The notes under the pieces: model-generated | The model's database searches: none | The model's input: only the letters and a program-made list of their open reading frames with translations | Told to the model about the DNA's origin: nothing | Made by a program: the position numbers and the translations under genes | Part shown: positions 15,914 to 25,200 of the stretch, piece by piece | Layout of the letters: each line of letters opens with the position of its first letter | How positions within the stretch are numbered: position 1 is the stretch's first letter | Assembly: GCF_014696315.1 (NCBI RefSeq) | Contig: NZ_JACJPX010000004.1 | Span: 62,001 to 126,000, forward strand | Source: Calothrix membranacea FACHB-236 | Lineage (GTDB): Bacteria; Cyanobacteriota; Cyanobacteriia; Cyanobacteriales; Nostocaceae | Direction: 5' to 3' | DNA length: 64,000 bases

Positions 15914-17026
15914 TTAACGCGCGATCGCCGTTTGAGGCTGGGTTAACTCTGCCATCAGTTCGGCAATAGACATGATTCGCTCAGTGTACCTAACATTCGC
16001 GCCAGAAAAAATTAAACCATTCTCTACATCGCCTCGCCCTGCTCTAGCAAGGGCTTGTAGCAAACAATAGGTTTTACCACTATCTCGACACAGACATGAT
16101 TCTAAACAATTAGCAATGCATCGCCGTTCTATTGAGGATGAACCTGCGATCGCATTTTCTGCAAATGCATTACGTAAAGCCCGGCTAGGTTTACCTACAG
16201 GACTGGGTACTGTTACAATATCTGCTGCACAAGCCTGGAGATGAAATTCTTTATAACGGCGATCAGCATCACATTCCTCTGTAGTAATAAAGCGCGTACC
16301 AATTTGCACACCATCTGCTGCGATCGCTAACATCTCCTCAATATCAGCCCGATCCCAAATTCCCCCGGTGACAATCAACGGTATACTCACCCCTAGCTGA
16401 TTGGCAAAATACTCCCGTAGTTCGGCAATCACCGACTTAATTGAAAACCCTGGGGGATTAATCTGTTCGCACTGGGTAAAATGCCCGCCTACCTTCTGGC
16501 AATTCTCCACAATAAAAGCATCAGGTAAGCGATTGTAACGTTTTTGCCAAACTTGGCAGATTAACTGCGCTGCTTGCACATTAGAAACACTTGGCACCAG
16601 CGCTACATCAGGATAATCTGCGGTATATTCTGGTAAAGAAAGAGGTAGTCCGGCTCCGGTAATAATTAAATCTGTGCCTTCAGCCGCAGCAGTCTGAGCC
16701 AACTGGGGATAATCTTTAGTAGCAACTAGAATATTTACGCCGATAACACCATCTGGACTGATAGTGCGTGCTTTAGCTAGTTCATCAATCAAAGCAAGTT
16801 TATTCGCTGTAAAAAAGTTACCTCGCTTGCGTTGGTCAAAATCAGGAGAATACAACCCCAGTCCCAGAGAAGCAATGACACCCACTCCGCCTGCATTAGC
16901 AACAGCACCAGCCAGCTTTGCACCCGCAACACGCACAGCCATTGCACCTTGAACAATAGGATAGCGGGCAATATGTTTACCAATCCGTAGCGGAGGAAGG
17001 ACGTGAGTCATAACAGACTTGTTCAT
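15914..17026 (-). CDS. Nitronate monooxygenase family flavoprotein
   Basis: 370 residues of TIM-barrel type. 'IARYPIVQGAMAVRVAGAKL', 'AVANAGGVGVIASLGLGL', 'GVNILVATKDYPQLAQTAA', 'DLIITGAGLPLSLPE' and 'IPLIVTGGIWDRADIEEML', then 'DGVQIGTRFITTEECDA', are the FMN-binding segments of the NPD (2-nitropropane dioxygenase/nitronate monooxygenase) family. Such enzymes oxidise nitronates; some relatives are enoyl-ACP reductases (FabK), so the substrate is uncertain. A cysteine-rich part near the end ('CIANCLESCLCRDSGKTYC') is conspicuous and might bind metal. ATG at 17024-17026. Confidence 0.82.
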   Translation of the reverse strand: MNKSVMTHVLPPLRIGKHIARYPIVQGAMAVRVAGAKLAGAVANAGGVGVIASLGLGLYSPDFDQRKRGNFFTANKLALIDELAKARTISPDGVIGVNILVATKDYPQLAQTAAAEGTDLIITGAGLPLSLPEYTADYPDVALVPSVSNVQAAQLICQVWQKRYNRLPDAFIVENCQKVGGHFTQCEQINPPGFSIKSVIAELREYFANQLGVSIPLIVTGGIWDRADIEEMLAIAADGVQIGTRFITTEECDADRRYKEFHLQACAADIVTVPSPVGKPSRALRNAFAENAIAGSSSIERRCIANCLESCLCRDSGKTYCLLQALARAGRGDVENGLIFSGANVRYTERIMSIAELMAELTQPQTAIAR

Positions 17027-17074
17027 TTATTAACTAAATAGCTGATAAGTAATTTTATCAGCGAGGTGGTCACG

Positions 17075-17222
17075 TCGCTATGCTCCGAATTCAAAATTCG
17101 TCTTCTCCCAAAGGGAGAGGCTACGCCAAGAAAAGTTTGACGGCAGTTGCTACAAGTCGGGGAACCCGCCCAACGCACTGCCTCCTCAACGGGGGGAACC
17201 CCCGCACGCAACTTTTCGCAAA
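17075..17222. repeat. Dispersed composite repeat between nitronate monooxygenase and psbA
   Basis: A GC-richer block with nested inverted repeats (AAAAGTT near 17132 with AACTTTT near 17210; CTCCCAAAGGGAG; GGGAACCC). Its motifs are typical of dispersed Nostocales repeats. It has no coding signal. Confidence 0.55.
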
Positions 17223-17292
17223 ATTAAAGACTATTGACTTCCGCGCAACGGTAATAGTCTCTGTAGCCTAGAAATCAGTTTTAAATACATAC

Positions 17293-17324
17293 TTGACAAT
17301 AATATAACTCTATAGTTATATAAT
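17293..17324 (+). promoter_or_regulatory. Probable psbA promoter
   Basis: A perfect -35 TTGACA (17293-17298) and a perfect TATAAT (17319-17324), separated by 20 bases, longer than the usual 17; a weaker -10 (TTATAT, 17316) would give 17. An AT-rich block surrounds it. It leaves a leader of about 55 bases before psbA. Confidence 0.55.
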
Positions 17325-17387
17325 ATGAGTGTTGCAAGTTAACCTTGCACAGCGATATTTAAACAATTCATCCGCACTTATGGAACA

Positions 17388-18470
17388 ATGACTACAACTC
17401 TACAAAAGCGCAGCAGCGCTAGTTTTTGGGAGCGATTTTGTAACTGGGTAACCAGTACAGAAAATAGGCTGTATGTGGGCTGGTTTGGAGTCATTTTGAT
17501 TCCCACAGCTTTAACGGCGGCGATCGTTTTTGTATTGGCGTTTGTTGCAGCGCCTCCTGTTGATGTGGATGGGATTCGGGAACCTGTAACGGGTTCGCTG
17601 CTTTATGGCAATAACATCATCTCTGCTACTGTAGTTCCTACTTCCGCTGCTATTGGCTTGCACTTTTACCCCATCTGGGAAGCGGCTTCTTTAGATGAAT
17701 GGCTTTATAATGGCGGCCCTTACGAAATGATTGTGTTCCACTTTTTACTTGCCGTTTACGCCTATATGGGTCGGCAATGGGAACTTAGCTATCGCTTAGG
17801 GATGCGCCCTTGGATTCCTGTGGCTTTTTCTGCACCTGCAGCAGCAGCAACAGCTGTATTGTTGATTTATCCTATTGGGCAAGGCAGTTTCTCTGATGGG
17901 ATGATGCTGGGTATTTCTGGTACCTTCAACTTTATGATTGTGTTCTCACCGGAACATAACATCCTCATGCACCCGTTTCATATGTTAGGGGTTGCAGGTG
18001 TTTTTGGAGGCGCTTTATTTTCCGCAATGCATGGTTCTCTAGTGACTTCTAGCATCATTCGAGAAACAACAGAAGTTGAATCTGCAAATACCGGATACAA
18101 GTTTGGTCAAGAACAAGAAACCTACAATATCGTAGCGGCACATGGTTACTTTGGACGGTTAATTTTCCAATATGCCAGCTTTAACAACTCTCGTGCGTTG
18201 CATTTCTTCCTCGCTGCTTGGCCTGTAGTTGGTATTTGGTTTGCAGCTTTAGGTGTTAGCACCATGTCATTTAACTTAAATGGCTTCAATTTCAATAGCT
18301 CTGTTTTGGATAGCGAAGGAAGAACCATTCCTACTTGGGCTGACCTTCTCAACAGAGCCAATTTAGGGATTGAGGTTATGCATGAGCGCAATGCTCACAA
18401 CTTCCCCCTAGATTTAGCCGCTGGTGAAGCTCAACCGATCGCTCTAGCTGCACCAAGTATCGCCAGCTAG
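17388..18470 (+). CDS. psbA: Photosystem II D1 protein, D1' (low-oxygen) variant
   Basis: 360 residues, the standard D1 length with a 16-residue C-terminal extension after A344. All ligands for charge separation and water oxidation are in place: Y161, H190, H198, H215, H272, and the Mn/Ca ligands D170, E189, H332, E333, H337, D342 and A344. Residue 130 is Q, as in D1:1. Three substitutions, A80, L158 and A286 (instead of G, F and T), are those described for the D1' group of cyanobacterial psbA genes, which are silent in air and induced under microaerobic conditions. Other changes from common D1 include S187-P188 before E189. It is monocistronic with a promoter and terminator. Confidence 0.96.
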   Translation: MTTTLQKRSSASFWERFCNWVTSTENRLYVGWFGVILIPTALTAAIVFVLAFVAAPPVDVDGIREPVTGSLLYGNNIISATVVPTSAAIGLHFYPIWEAASLDEWLYNGGPYEMIVFHFLLAVYAYMGRQWELSYRLGMRPWIPVAFSAPAAAATAVLLIYPIGQGSFSDGMMLGISGTFNFMIVFSPEHNILMHPFHMLGVAGVFGGALFSAMHGSLVTSSIIRETTEVESANTGYKFGQEQETYNIVAAHGYFGRLIFQYASFNNSRALHFFLAAWPVVGIWFAALGVSTMSFNLNGFNFNSSVLDSEGRTIPTWADLLNRANLGIEVMHERNAHNFPLDLAAGEAQPIALAAPSIAS

Positions 18471-18508
18471 CTTGTAATTGATAGTATCTCCTCTTTTCTC
18501 TACTTATC

Positions 18509-18539
18509 AGCACCCTCGCACTAAGGGTGCTTTTATTTT
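18509..18539 (+). terminator. Rho-independent terminator of psbA
   Basis: A perfect 8-bp stem, AGCACCCT with AGGGTGCT, a seven-base loop, then TTTATTTT. It begins 39 bases after the psbA stop. Confidence 0.9.
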
Positions 18540-18625
18540 GTGGTTAAGAAAGAAGGAGTTAGGAAATAGGGAACACCAAAGAAAATCTGACTTATTTGCT
18601 TCATTAAAAGGTGGTGCGACACCTT

Positions 18626-18988
18626 TTAAAAACCTGCTGTATTGCCCCGTATACCTTTGAGGCTTTCCACCTGTTGTAGAATGCGTTCACTAATGCGATC
18701 GCACGCTAAATCGCAGAGTTCAAAAATCATCGGATCTGCTATCTCGTAAAAAGCGCTGGTACCTTTAGGCTGACGAGATAAAATCCCTGCTTGAGTTAAC
18801 ACTTTGAGATGCTTAGACAAATTTGCCTGTCCCAAGCCTGTCGCTTCTGCAATTTCCATTACATTCATCGGCCCTGACTTCAGACAAGTTAAAATGTGTA
18901 ACCGACTTACCTCTGATAGCACCTTGAAATAATCAGCAACCGCTGCAATCACGGCTGGTTCAGCCTGGGATGGCTTTATTTCTAACAT
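18626..18988 (-). CDS. ArsR-family transcriptional regulator
   Basis: 120 residues with a winged-helix fold: 'VADYFKVLSEVSRLHILTCLKSGPMNVMEIA', then the recognition helix 'GLGQANLSKHLKVLTQAGILS' and the wing 'RQPKGTSAFYEIADP'. Cysteines occur in 'ILTCLKSG' and 'ELCDLACDR', but the ELCVCD metal box of ArsR/SmtB sensors is absent. It may therefore sense another signal. It is convergent with the D1' psbA gene and upstream of the copper region on the other strand; a target cannot be deduced. Confidence 0.85.
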   Translation of the reverse strand: MLEIKPSQAEPAVIAAVADYFKVLSEVSRLHILTCLKSGPMNVMEIAEATGLGQANLSKHLKVLTQAGILSRQPKGTSAFYEIADPMIFELCDLACDRISERILQQVESLKGIRGNTAGF

Positions 18989-19320
18989 AGGGAGATTTAA
19001 TGTTTAGCATAAGAATGGTGTCTTACTTAATAAGTATATTGACATTGTTATGCATTTAGTTTCATCATTTCTCTATAGTCACAGGACTTATACAAGCAAA
19101 ATTTGTCATTGCGACCGGAACGTAGTACACGTCTAAATTGGATGACTGTTGACTGTTGACTGTTGACTGTTGACTGTCAACAGCCCTGAAAATGGATTGT
19201 GCAACTTAAAAGCCTAATAGCTTATCTTCTCCCTTTACCCCTGCTCCCTGCCCCCCTGCCTCATCAATCAGGGGGATCTAGATATTTGCGACTTCACATT
19301 AAATTGGCGTTAGCCTACTT
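18989..19320. other. Intergenic region with GACTGTT heptamers
   Basis: About five tandem GACTGTT copies at 19143-19180 (STRR type) and a CCCTGCCCCCCTGCC simple stretch near 19235-19260. A short piece at 19106-19130 ('CATTGCGACCGGAACG') is also found at 50391 and belongs to a dispersed repeat. No gene is seen. Confidence 0.6.
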
Positions 19321-19324
19321 AGCG

Positions 19325-19366
19325 ATGAAATAGATGAAATATAGGCAAATTTCATCGTGATTTCAT
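19325..19366 (+). promoter_or_regulatory. Putative response-regulator binding element upstream of copM
   Basis: TTTCAT at 19350-19355 and 19361-19366 (start-to-start 11 bases), plus two copies in the opposite orientation (ATGAAA at 19325 and 19334). Direct hexamers 11 bases apart are the usual site layout for OmpR/PhoB-family regulators, and such a regulator is encoded at 26036. The same element precedes the RND pump operon at 20550. Confidence 0.65.
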
Positions 19367-19420
19367 TTTTAATTGTCAAACTATGAGTAATACACAACAT
19401 TACTCATAGAAATAATTCCT

Positions 19421-20107
19421 ATGCCATTCTTTAACTGGAAAAATAGTTTTTTGTCATTAAGCTTAATAGCGATCGCATCTGTTTCTAGTAGCGTGGTAAC
19501 AGCTTGTTCCCAAAGTACTGCCCAAAATCATACCAACAACGATCATCAGATGGATCACGGGGGTATGATGCATCACGGTGCTGGGATGAATCACAGCATG
19601 GCAATGGATTTAGGCCCAGCCGATGCTAATTATGATTTACGCTTTATTGATGGGATGATTGCTCACCATCAAGGCGCGATCGTCATGGCGAAAGAAGCAC
19701 AGCAAAAATCGAAACGCCCGGAAATCAAAAAGCTAGCAGACGAAATTATCAAAGCGCAAAATCAAGAAATTAGCCAGATGAAAAGCTGGCGTACAGCTTG
19801 GTATCCCAAAGCGGGAGCTAAACCAATGGCTTATGATGCTCAAAAAGGTCAGATGATGGAGATGTCATCAGAGCAAATGCAAGCCATGATGATGAGCATG
19901 GACTTAGGCGCAGCTGATACAGAATTCGACCTCCGCTTTATTGATGCAATGATTCCCCATCATGAAGGCGCTGTGACAATGGCTAAAGATGCCTTGCAAA
20001 AAACAAAGCGTGCTGACATTAAGAAATTAGCGCAAGCAATTATCAAGGCACAAGATGCTGAGATTAGCCAAATGAAACAGTGGCGAAAGGCTTGGTATAA
20101 CAAGTGA
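19421..20107 (+). CDS. copM: DUF305 periplasmic copper-binding protein, CopM-like
   Basis: 228 residues. A signal peptide/lipoprotein-like N-terminus ends at 'VVTACSQ'. A Met/His-rich stretch follows, 'DHGGMMHHGAGMNHSMAMD', then two DUF305 modules, each with 'DLRFIDGMIAHHQGAIVMAK' or 'DLRFIDAMIPHHEGAVTMAK' and 'EI.QMK.WR.AWY'. The protein is thus an internal duplication. In Synechocystis, CopM is a periplasmic copper-binding protein encoded with CopRS and contributing to copper resistance; the same surroundings here support the name. Confidence 0.82.
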   Translation: MPFFNWKNSFLSLSLIAIASVSSSVVTACSQSTAQNHTNNDHQMDHGGMMHHGAGMNHSMAMDLGPADANYDLRFIDGMIAHHQGAIVMAKEAQQKSKRPEIKKLADEIIKAQNQEISQMKSWRTAWYPKAGAKPMAYDAQKGQMMEMSSEQMQAMMMSMDLGAADTEFDLRFIDAMIPHHEGAVTMAKDALQKTKRADIKKLAQAIIKAQDAEISQMKQWRKAWYNK

Positions 20108-20225
20108 GGGGAATGGGGAATGGGGAATGGGGAATGGGGACTGGGGATTGGGGATTGGGGATTGGGGACTGGGGAATTAGTAATTATGTAAGTCTCTACC
20201 CTACAAAAATTGCTCATGAATTTGT
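20108..20225. repeat. G-rich heptamer repeat downstream of copM
   Basis: GGGGAATGGGGAATGGGG and GGGGATT/GGGGACT units at 20111-20174. Four or more G4 runs with three-base loops form a G-quadruplex motif on the plus strand. A C-rich counterpart lies on the other side of the next array (20474-20547), so the two flanks are complementary. Confidence 0.9.
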
Positions 20226-20473
20226 GTAAGGCGATGCATTGCGATTGTCACCCCATACATTAACAATGTAAGGCAATACATTGGCATTGTGACTCGATAC
20301 ATTAACAATGCAAGCCAATGCATTGCCATTGTCACCCCATACATTAACGATGTCAGGCGATGCATTGCCATTGTCACCCCATACATTAACGATGTAAGAC
20401 GCTGCATTGCCATTGTGACTCGATACATTAACGATGCAAACCAATGCATTGCGATTGTCACCCCATACATTAA
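20226..20473. repeat. 42-bp minisatellite array, about six units
   Basis: The landmark GT(C/G)AC(C/T)C(C/G)ATACATTAA starts at 20247, 20289, 20331, 20373, 20415 and 20457, exactly 42 bases apart. Each unit consists of two related 21-base halves (about 12 of 21 positions shared). Because 42 is a multiple of 3, open frames run through on both strands with a 14-residue period, but none has a ribosome-binding site. It is flanked by inverted heptamer arrays. Confidence 0.95.
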
Positions 20474-20547
20474 ATTCCCCAGTCCCCAATCCCTAATCCC
20501 CAGTCCCCAATCCCTAATCCCCAGTCCCCAATCCCCAATCCCCAATC
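20474..20547. repeat. C-rich heptamer repeat, inverted relative to 20108-20174
   Basis: CCCCAGT/CCCCAAT/CCCTAAT units. Reverse-complementary to the array after copM; a transcript across both could fold back with the minisatellite in the loop. Confidence 0.9.
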
Positions 20548-20549
20548 CA

Positions 20550-20578
20550 TTTCATGCCAATTTCATTTTCAGATGAAA
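20550..20578 (+). promoter_or_regulatory. Putative response-regulator binding element upstream of the RND pump operon
   Basis: TTTCAT at 20550-20555 and 20561-20566 with five bases between, followed by an inverted ATGAAA at 20573. Identical in layout to the element before copM, and 84 bases before the adaptor start. Confidence 0.65.
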
Positions 20579-20649
20579 GACTGGGAATTAGGTGCATACA
20601 AAATCTTATAGAGAAAACCTGCTCCCATACTTAATAATTCCTGATAGCG

Positions 20650-22287
20650 ATGCCTAAACCTCTGCGTTTCCAAACACTTACGGCAATTCGTTCTCTTTCT
20701 GGTACACTCCTGAGTCTGCTTGTATTGACAAACCCTGTAGCAGTTTTAGCCCACGGGGGACATGGTAATGAGTTTCAAGGGGGAAGTGAAACTAATTCAG
20801 CTAATGCAGCTATTCAAGTTGATACCCAAACAGCTAAACGCTTAGGAATTAAAGTCGAAGCAGCTAAACGCCAACCGCTAGCTGTGGGAATTAAAACCAC
20901 GGGACAGATTGAAACTCTACCCAACCAAAAAGTAGAGGTAAATACCCCCATTGCTAAGGCGAAAGTCGTGGAGTTGCTGGTAGAACCGGGCGCTACAGTT
21001 AAAAAAGGTCAACCGCTAGCTGTGGTATCTAGTCCTGATTTGGTGGAATTGCGGGTTAATTCCCAGGAAAAGTTGGCAGAAGGTCAGGCAGATTTGCAAC
21101 AAGCCTTAGCTGATTTAAAATTAGCGCAACAAAACCGCGATCGCTATCAACAAATTGCCGCAGCTGAAATTGCTCAAGCGCAGACTCAAGTAAAATTTGC
21201 TCAAGAAAAGTACAACAAGGATCAACAGTTAGCTGAGGCTGGCGCTTTACCTCAACGTACAGCTTTAGAATCTCAAACCCAGCTAGCGGAAGCGAAAGCA
21301 GAACTTACTAAAGCTAATAGTCGCCGGGAAGTTATTGAAGCAGAAAATCAGCTAAAACGTGCATCGTCAGCAGTTGAGGTGGCAAAATCGCGGATTCAAC
21401 TTAGTAATACTACTTATCAAACTCGCCTCTCGCAATTAGGAACCCGCGCTAATGCTCAAGGATTGGTAACAGTGGTATCGCCTATTACTGGCAAAGTAGC
21501 AGATAGAGAAGTTACCCTCGGTCAATCCTTTGAAGATACAGGCGGTAAATTGATGACGATTGTCAATGACAGCCGCGTTTTTGCCACAGCGAATATTTAC
21601 GAAAAAGATTTAAACAAAGTCAGGACTGGTCAAAGGGTCAGTGTTAAAGTTGCTGCTGTGCCTAATCGTAGTTTCACGGGCAGAATTACCCGGATTGGTT
21701 CTGTTGTGGAAGGAGAATCGCGAGTTGTACCAGTGCAAGCGGAACTGGATAACTCTAGCGGATTGCTTAAACCGGGAATGTTTGCGGAACTCGAAGTGTT
21801 AACAGACCAAACCTCATCAGCTATTTTAGCTATCCCCAGTGCAGCGGTAGTAGAAGCCAACGGAAAACAGCAAGTTTATATCCAAAATGGTAACGCTTAT
21901 CAGCCTGTGGAAGTTACTTTAGGTCAAACCTCTGGTGACATGGTGGAAGTAAAAACTGGTTTATTTGAAGGTGATTTAATCGTTACACAACGCGCACCGC
22001 AACTTTACGCACAATCTCTGCGGGGAGGCGGGAAAGCAGGGGAGCATGGGAGTGTAGAATCAGCAGAGAAAAATTTTAATACTTCGGTTCCTTTGTGGGT
22101 GGGAGTAGGGGGAGGAGTTGCACTGATGGGTGTAGCTTTTATGGGTGGTGTTTTCTGGGCTAGTCGTCGCAGCAAACATCAATATCAAATAACGATAGCA
22201 GAACCAGATTTATCACCAGAATGGGTTGATAACCATCACGTAGCCAGCAAGGATTCCGTAATCCAAAATCCCAAATCCAAAATCTAA
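20650..22287 (+). CDS. copB: RND efflux periplasmic adaptor subunit, CopB/CusB-like
   Basis: 545 residues. Signal peptide with 'LLSLLVLTNPVAVLAHGGHGNEF', the His-rich start of metal-exporting adaptors. Then a split biotinyl-lipoyl domain ('KAKVVELLVEPGATVKKGQPLAVV' and 'GLVTVVSPITGKVADREVTLGQ'), a long helical hairpin between (about 135-265) and beta-barrel domains ('RVSVKVAAVPNRSFTGRITRIG'). A C-terminal hydrophobic helix ('VGVGGGVALMGVAFMGGVFWAS', near 480-500) is unusual for CusB. It bridges the inner-membrane pump to an outer-membrane channel. The pump gene follows after ten bases. CopB of Synechocystis is the closest named relative by context. Confidence 0.82.
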   Translation: MPKPLRFQTLTAIRSLSGTLLSLLVLTNPVAVLAHGGHGNEFQGGSETNSANAAIQVDTQTAKRLGIKVEAAKRQPLAVGIKTTGQIETLPNQKVEVNTPIAKAKVVELLVEPGATVKKGQPLAVVSSPDLVELRVNSQEKLAEGQADLQQALADLKLAQQNRDRYQQIAAAEIAQAQTQVKFAQEKYNKDQQLAEAGALPQRTALESQTQLAEAKAELTKANSRREVIEAENQLKRASSAVEVAKSRIQLSNTTYQTRLSQLGTRANAQGLVTVVSPITGKVADREVTLGQSFEDTGGKLMTIVNDSRVFATANIYEKDLNKVRTGQRVSVKVAAVPNRSFTGRITRIGSVVEGESRVVPVQAELDNSSGLLKPGMFAELEVLTDQTSSAILAIPSAAVVEANGKQQVYIQNGNAYQPVEVTLGQTSGDMVEVKTGLFEGDLIVTQRAPQLYAQSLRGGGKAGEHGSVESAEKNFNTSVPLWVGVGGGVALMGVAFMGGVFWASRRSKHQYQITIAEPDLSPEWVDNHHVASKDSVIQNPKSKI

Positions 22288-22297
22288 AATTGTAACG

Positions 22298-25200
22298 ATG
22301 CTGAGTGCGATCATTAAATGGGCGATCGCTCGCCGTTGGCTGGTGGTTCTAAGTGCAATTATCCTGACTATTTGGATATTTCGCACGATTATTCAAATGC
22401 CTTTGGATGTTTTTCCTAGTTTTGCACCACCGCAAGTGGAAATTCAAACTGAAGCGCCAGGACTTGCGCCGGAAGAATTGGAATCTCTGGTAACTTTACC
22501 GATTGAAAGTGCAATTAATGGTACACCTGGAGTAACGGCTGTACGTTCATCTTCAGCGGCGGGAATTTCTGTTGTTAAAGTTATTTTTAATTGGGAAAGT
22601 GACATTTATCAAGCGCGTCAATTAGTAACAGAACGATTACAACAAGCACAAAGTAAGTTAACTGCTGGGGTGGAAACGCCACAAATTTCTCCCACTAGTT
22701 CGCCCATTGGTACAGTATTGCAATATGCTTTTACTTCCGACACTACACCTTTAATGGAAGTGCGGCGCATTGTTGATTGGCAAGTGACAAATCGCCTTTT
22801 AGCTGTTCCTGGTGTAAGTCAAGTTGTGGCTTATGGTGGCGATGTTCGCCAATATCAAGTATTAGTTGATCCAGAAAAATTAAAAGCTTTTAATGTGACT
22901 TTGGCAGATGTCGAAGAAGCAACAGCAGCCGCAAATATTAATGCTCCTGGTGGTTATTTAATTACCCCTGACCGAGAAAAATTAATTCGAGGGATTGGCA
23001 GAATTGAATCTATAGCAGAATTACAACAATCTGCGATTACTGCCCGCAATGGTACGCCAGTAAAAATATCTGATGTGGCTGATGTGCAAATTGGAGCAGC
23101 TATTAAACGCGGTGATGGCAGTTTTAACGGTGAAAAAGCAGTCATCGTCATGATTAACAAACAGCCACAAGCTGATACTCCCACCGTTACCCGTGCCATC
23201 GAACAGGCGATTACAGAAATTAAAGCTGGCTTACCTGAAGATATTAAAGTTACCTCCACATTTCGCCAAGAAAACTATATTGATGCTTCGATTGAAAATG
23301 TGCGTGAGGCTTTAATTGAAGGCAGTATTATTGTTGCCATTATCCTCATTCCCTTTTTGATGAATTGGCGTAACCTAGTCATTTGTTTAACTGCTCTACC
23401 TCTATCTTTATTACTAGGAATATTCCTCTTAAATTGGTTAGGACAAGGTTTAAATACCATGACTTTAGGAGGGTTAGCAGTCGCCATCGGTTCGGCAGTT
23501 GATGATGCGATTGTTGATGCCGAAAATGTTTACCGCAATCTGCGAGAAAATAAATATTCTCCCCATCCTCGAGCAGTTTTAGATGTCGTATTTGATGGCT
23601 GTCAAGAAGTACGAGATTCTGTATTTGGCGCAACAATCATTACTATTGTTGTCTTTTCTCCTGTATTTGCCTTAGGCGGGGTAGAAGGTAGCATTTTTAT
23701 CCCAATGGGGTTGGGCTACATGGCAGCTGTGATTGCTTCGAGTATCACAGCTTTAACGATAACCCCAGCTTTGTGTGCAATTTTATTACCTCACGGTCAC
23801 TTGCCAGAACAAGAACCTTGGGTGGCAAGATTTTTTAAGCGCTTGTATTATCCGCTATTAACATTTTCTCTGCAGCGTTCGGGAATTATTTTAGCTATAG
23901 CTACTGCTGCTACAGTAGCAGCAATTGCGATCGCGCCTAGTTTCGGGAGAGTGTTTTTACCCGAGTTTCAAGAGCAAACTTTGGTGAATACCTTAACTCT
24001 TTACCCTGGCGTATCTTTAGAAGCTACCAACGCAGCTGGAGAAGCAATTCAAGACGCACTCAAAGGCGATGCGCGTTTTCCTTATGTACAGTTACGTTCG
24101 GGACGTGCGCCTGGTGATGGCGATGCAGCCGGGGTGAATTTGGCGCATTTGGATATTGAATTGAGCCGCGAAGCCATAGAAAACAGAGAAGCCGCGATTA
24201 AAAAACTGCGGGAAGAATTGGCTAAATTACCAGGCGTAGCGCCTAATATTGGTGGTTTCATCTCACACCGCATGGATGAAGTATTGTCTGGGGTGAGGAG
24301 TGCGATCGCAGTTAAAATTTTTGGCCCCGATTTAACCCAACTCCGCACTATTGGAAGTCAAGTCAATGAGGTAATGAAAACTGTCGATGGAATTGTGGAT
24401 TTACAACTTGAACCGCAAGTACCCATCGAACAAATACAAATTAAATTTAATCGTATCGATGCTTCTCGCTATGGTTTAACAGTAGGAAAAATTGCCCAAA
24501 TTATTGAAACTGCTCTGAATGGTAAAGTAGTTTCCCAAATTTTAGATAAACAACAAACCTTCGATTTAGTTGTGTGGTTAAAGCCAGATGCACGACAAAA
24601 TTTAGATACAATTCGTAATTTATTAGTTGATACTCCAGCAGGGCAAAAGATACCGTTAGCGCAAGTCGCGGCAATTGAAAATGGTACAGGCCCAAATACA
24701 ATTAACCGTGAGAATGTATCGCGTTTAATTGTCGTCTCTGCTAACACTAGCGGTAGAGATTTGCGCTCAATTGTCAATGAAATTCAAGCGAAAGTTAATC
24801 AACAAGTACATCCGCCTGATGGTTATTATATCCAGTATGCAGGACAATTTGAAGCGCAAGAGAGAGCCACACAAAATATCTTAATTTCGAGTGCGATCGC
24901 TTTTGTGGCGATAACAGTCATTATGTATATTTCTGTCAAATCTATTCCTTCTACCGCCATGATTATGATTAACTTACCTTTGGCATTGGTAGGAGGAGTA
25001 TTTTCTGTAGCCTTATCTGGCGGGATTATTTCTATTGCCTCTTTAGTCGGCTTTGTTACTCTCTTTGGAGTTGCAACTCGTAATGGTTTATTGCTAGTAG
25101 ATAATTACAATACTAAATTTGCTGTAGGAATGCCTTTGAAAGAGATTTTAATCAAAGGTTCAATAGAAAGATTAAACGCCATTTTAATGACAGCTTTTAC

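Noticed and set aside
17388-18470. psbA as rogue D1 or chlorophyll f synthase (super-rogue)
   Set aside because: D170, E189, H332, E333, H337, D342 and A344 are all present, while those variants lose several of them.
20201-20576. Open frames on both strands across the 42-bp array as genes for repeat proteins
   Set aside because: They are open only because 42 is a multiple of 3. No ribosome-binding sites, start codons arise within repeats, and both strands are equally open.
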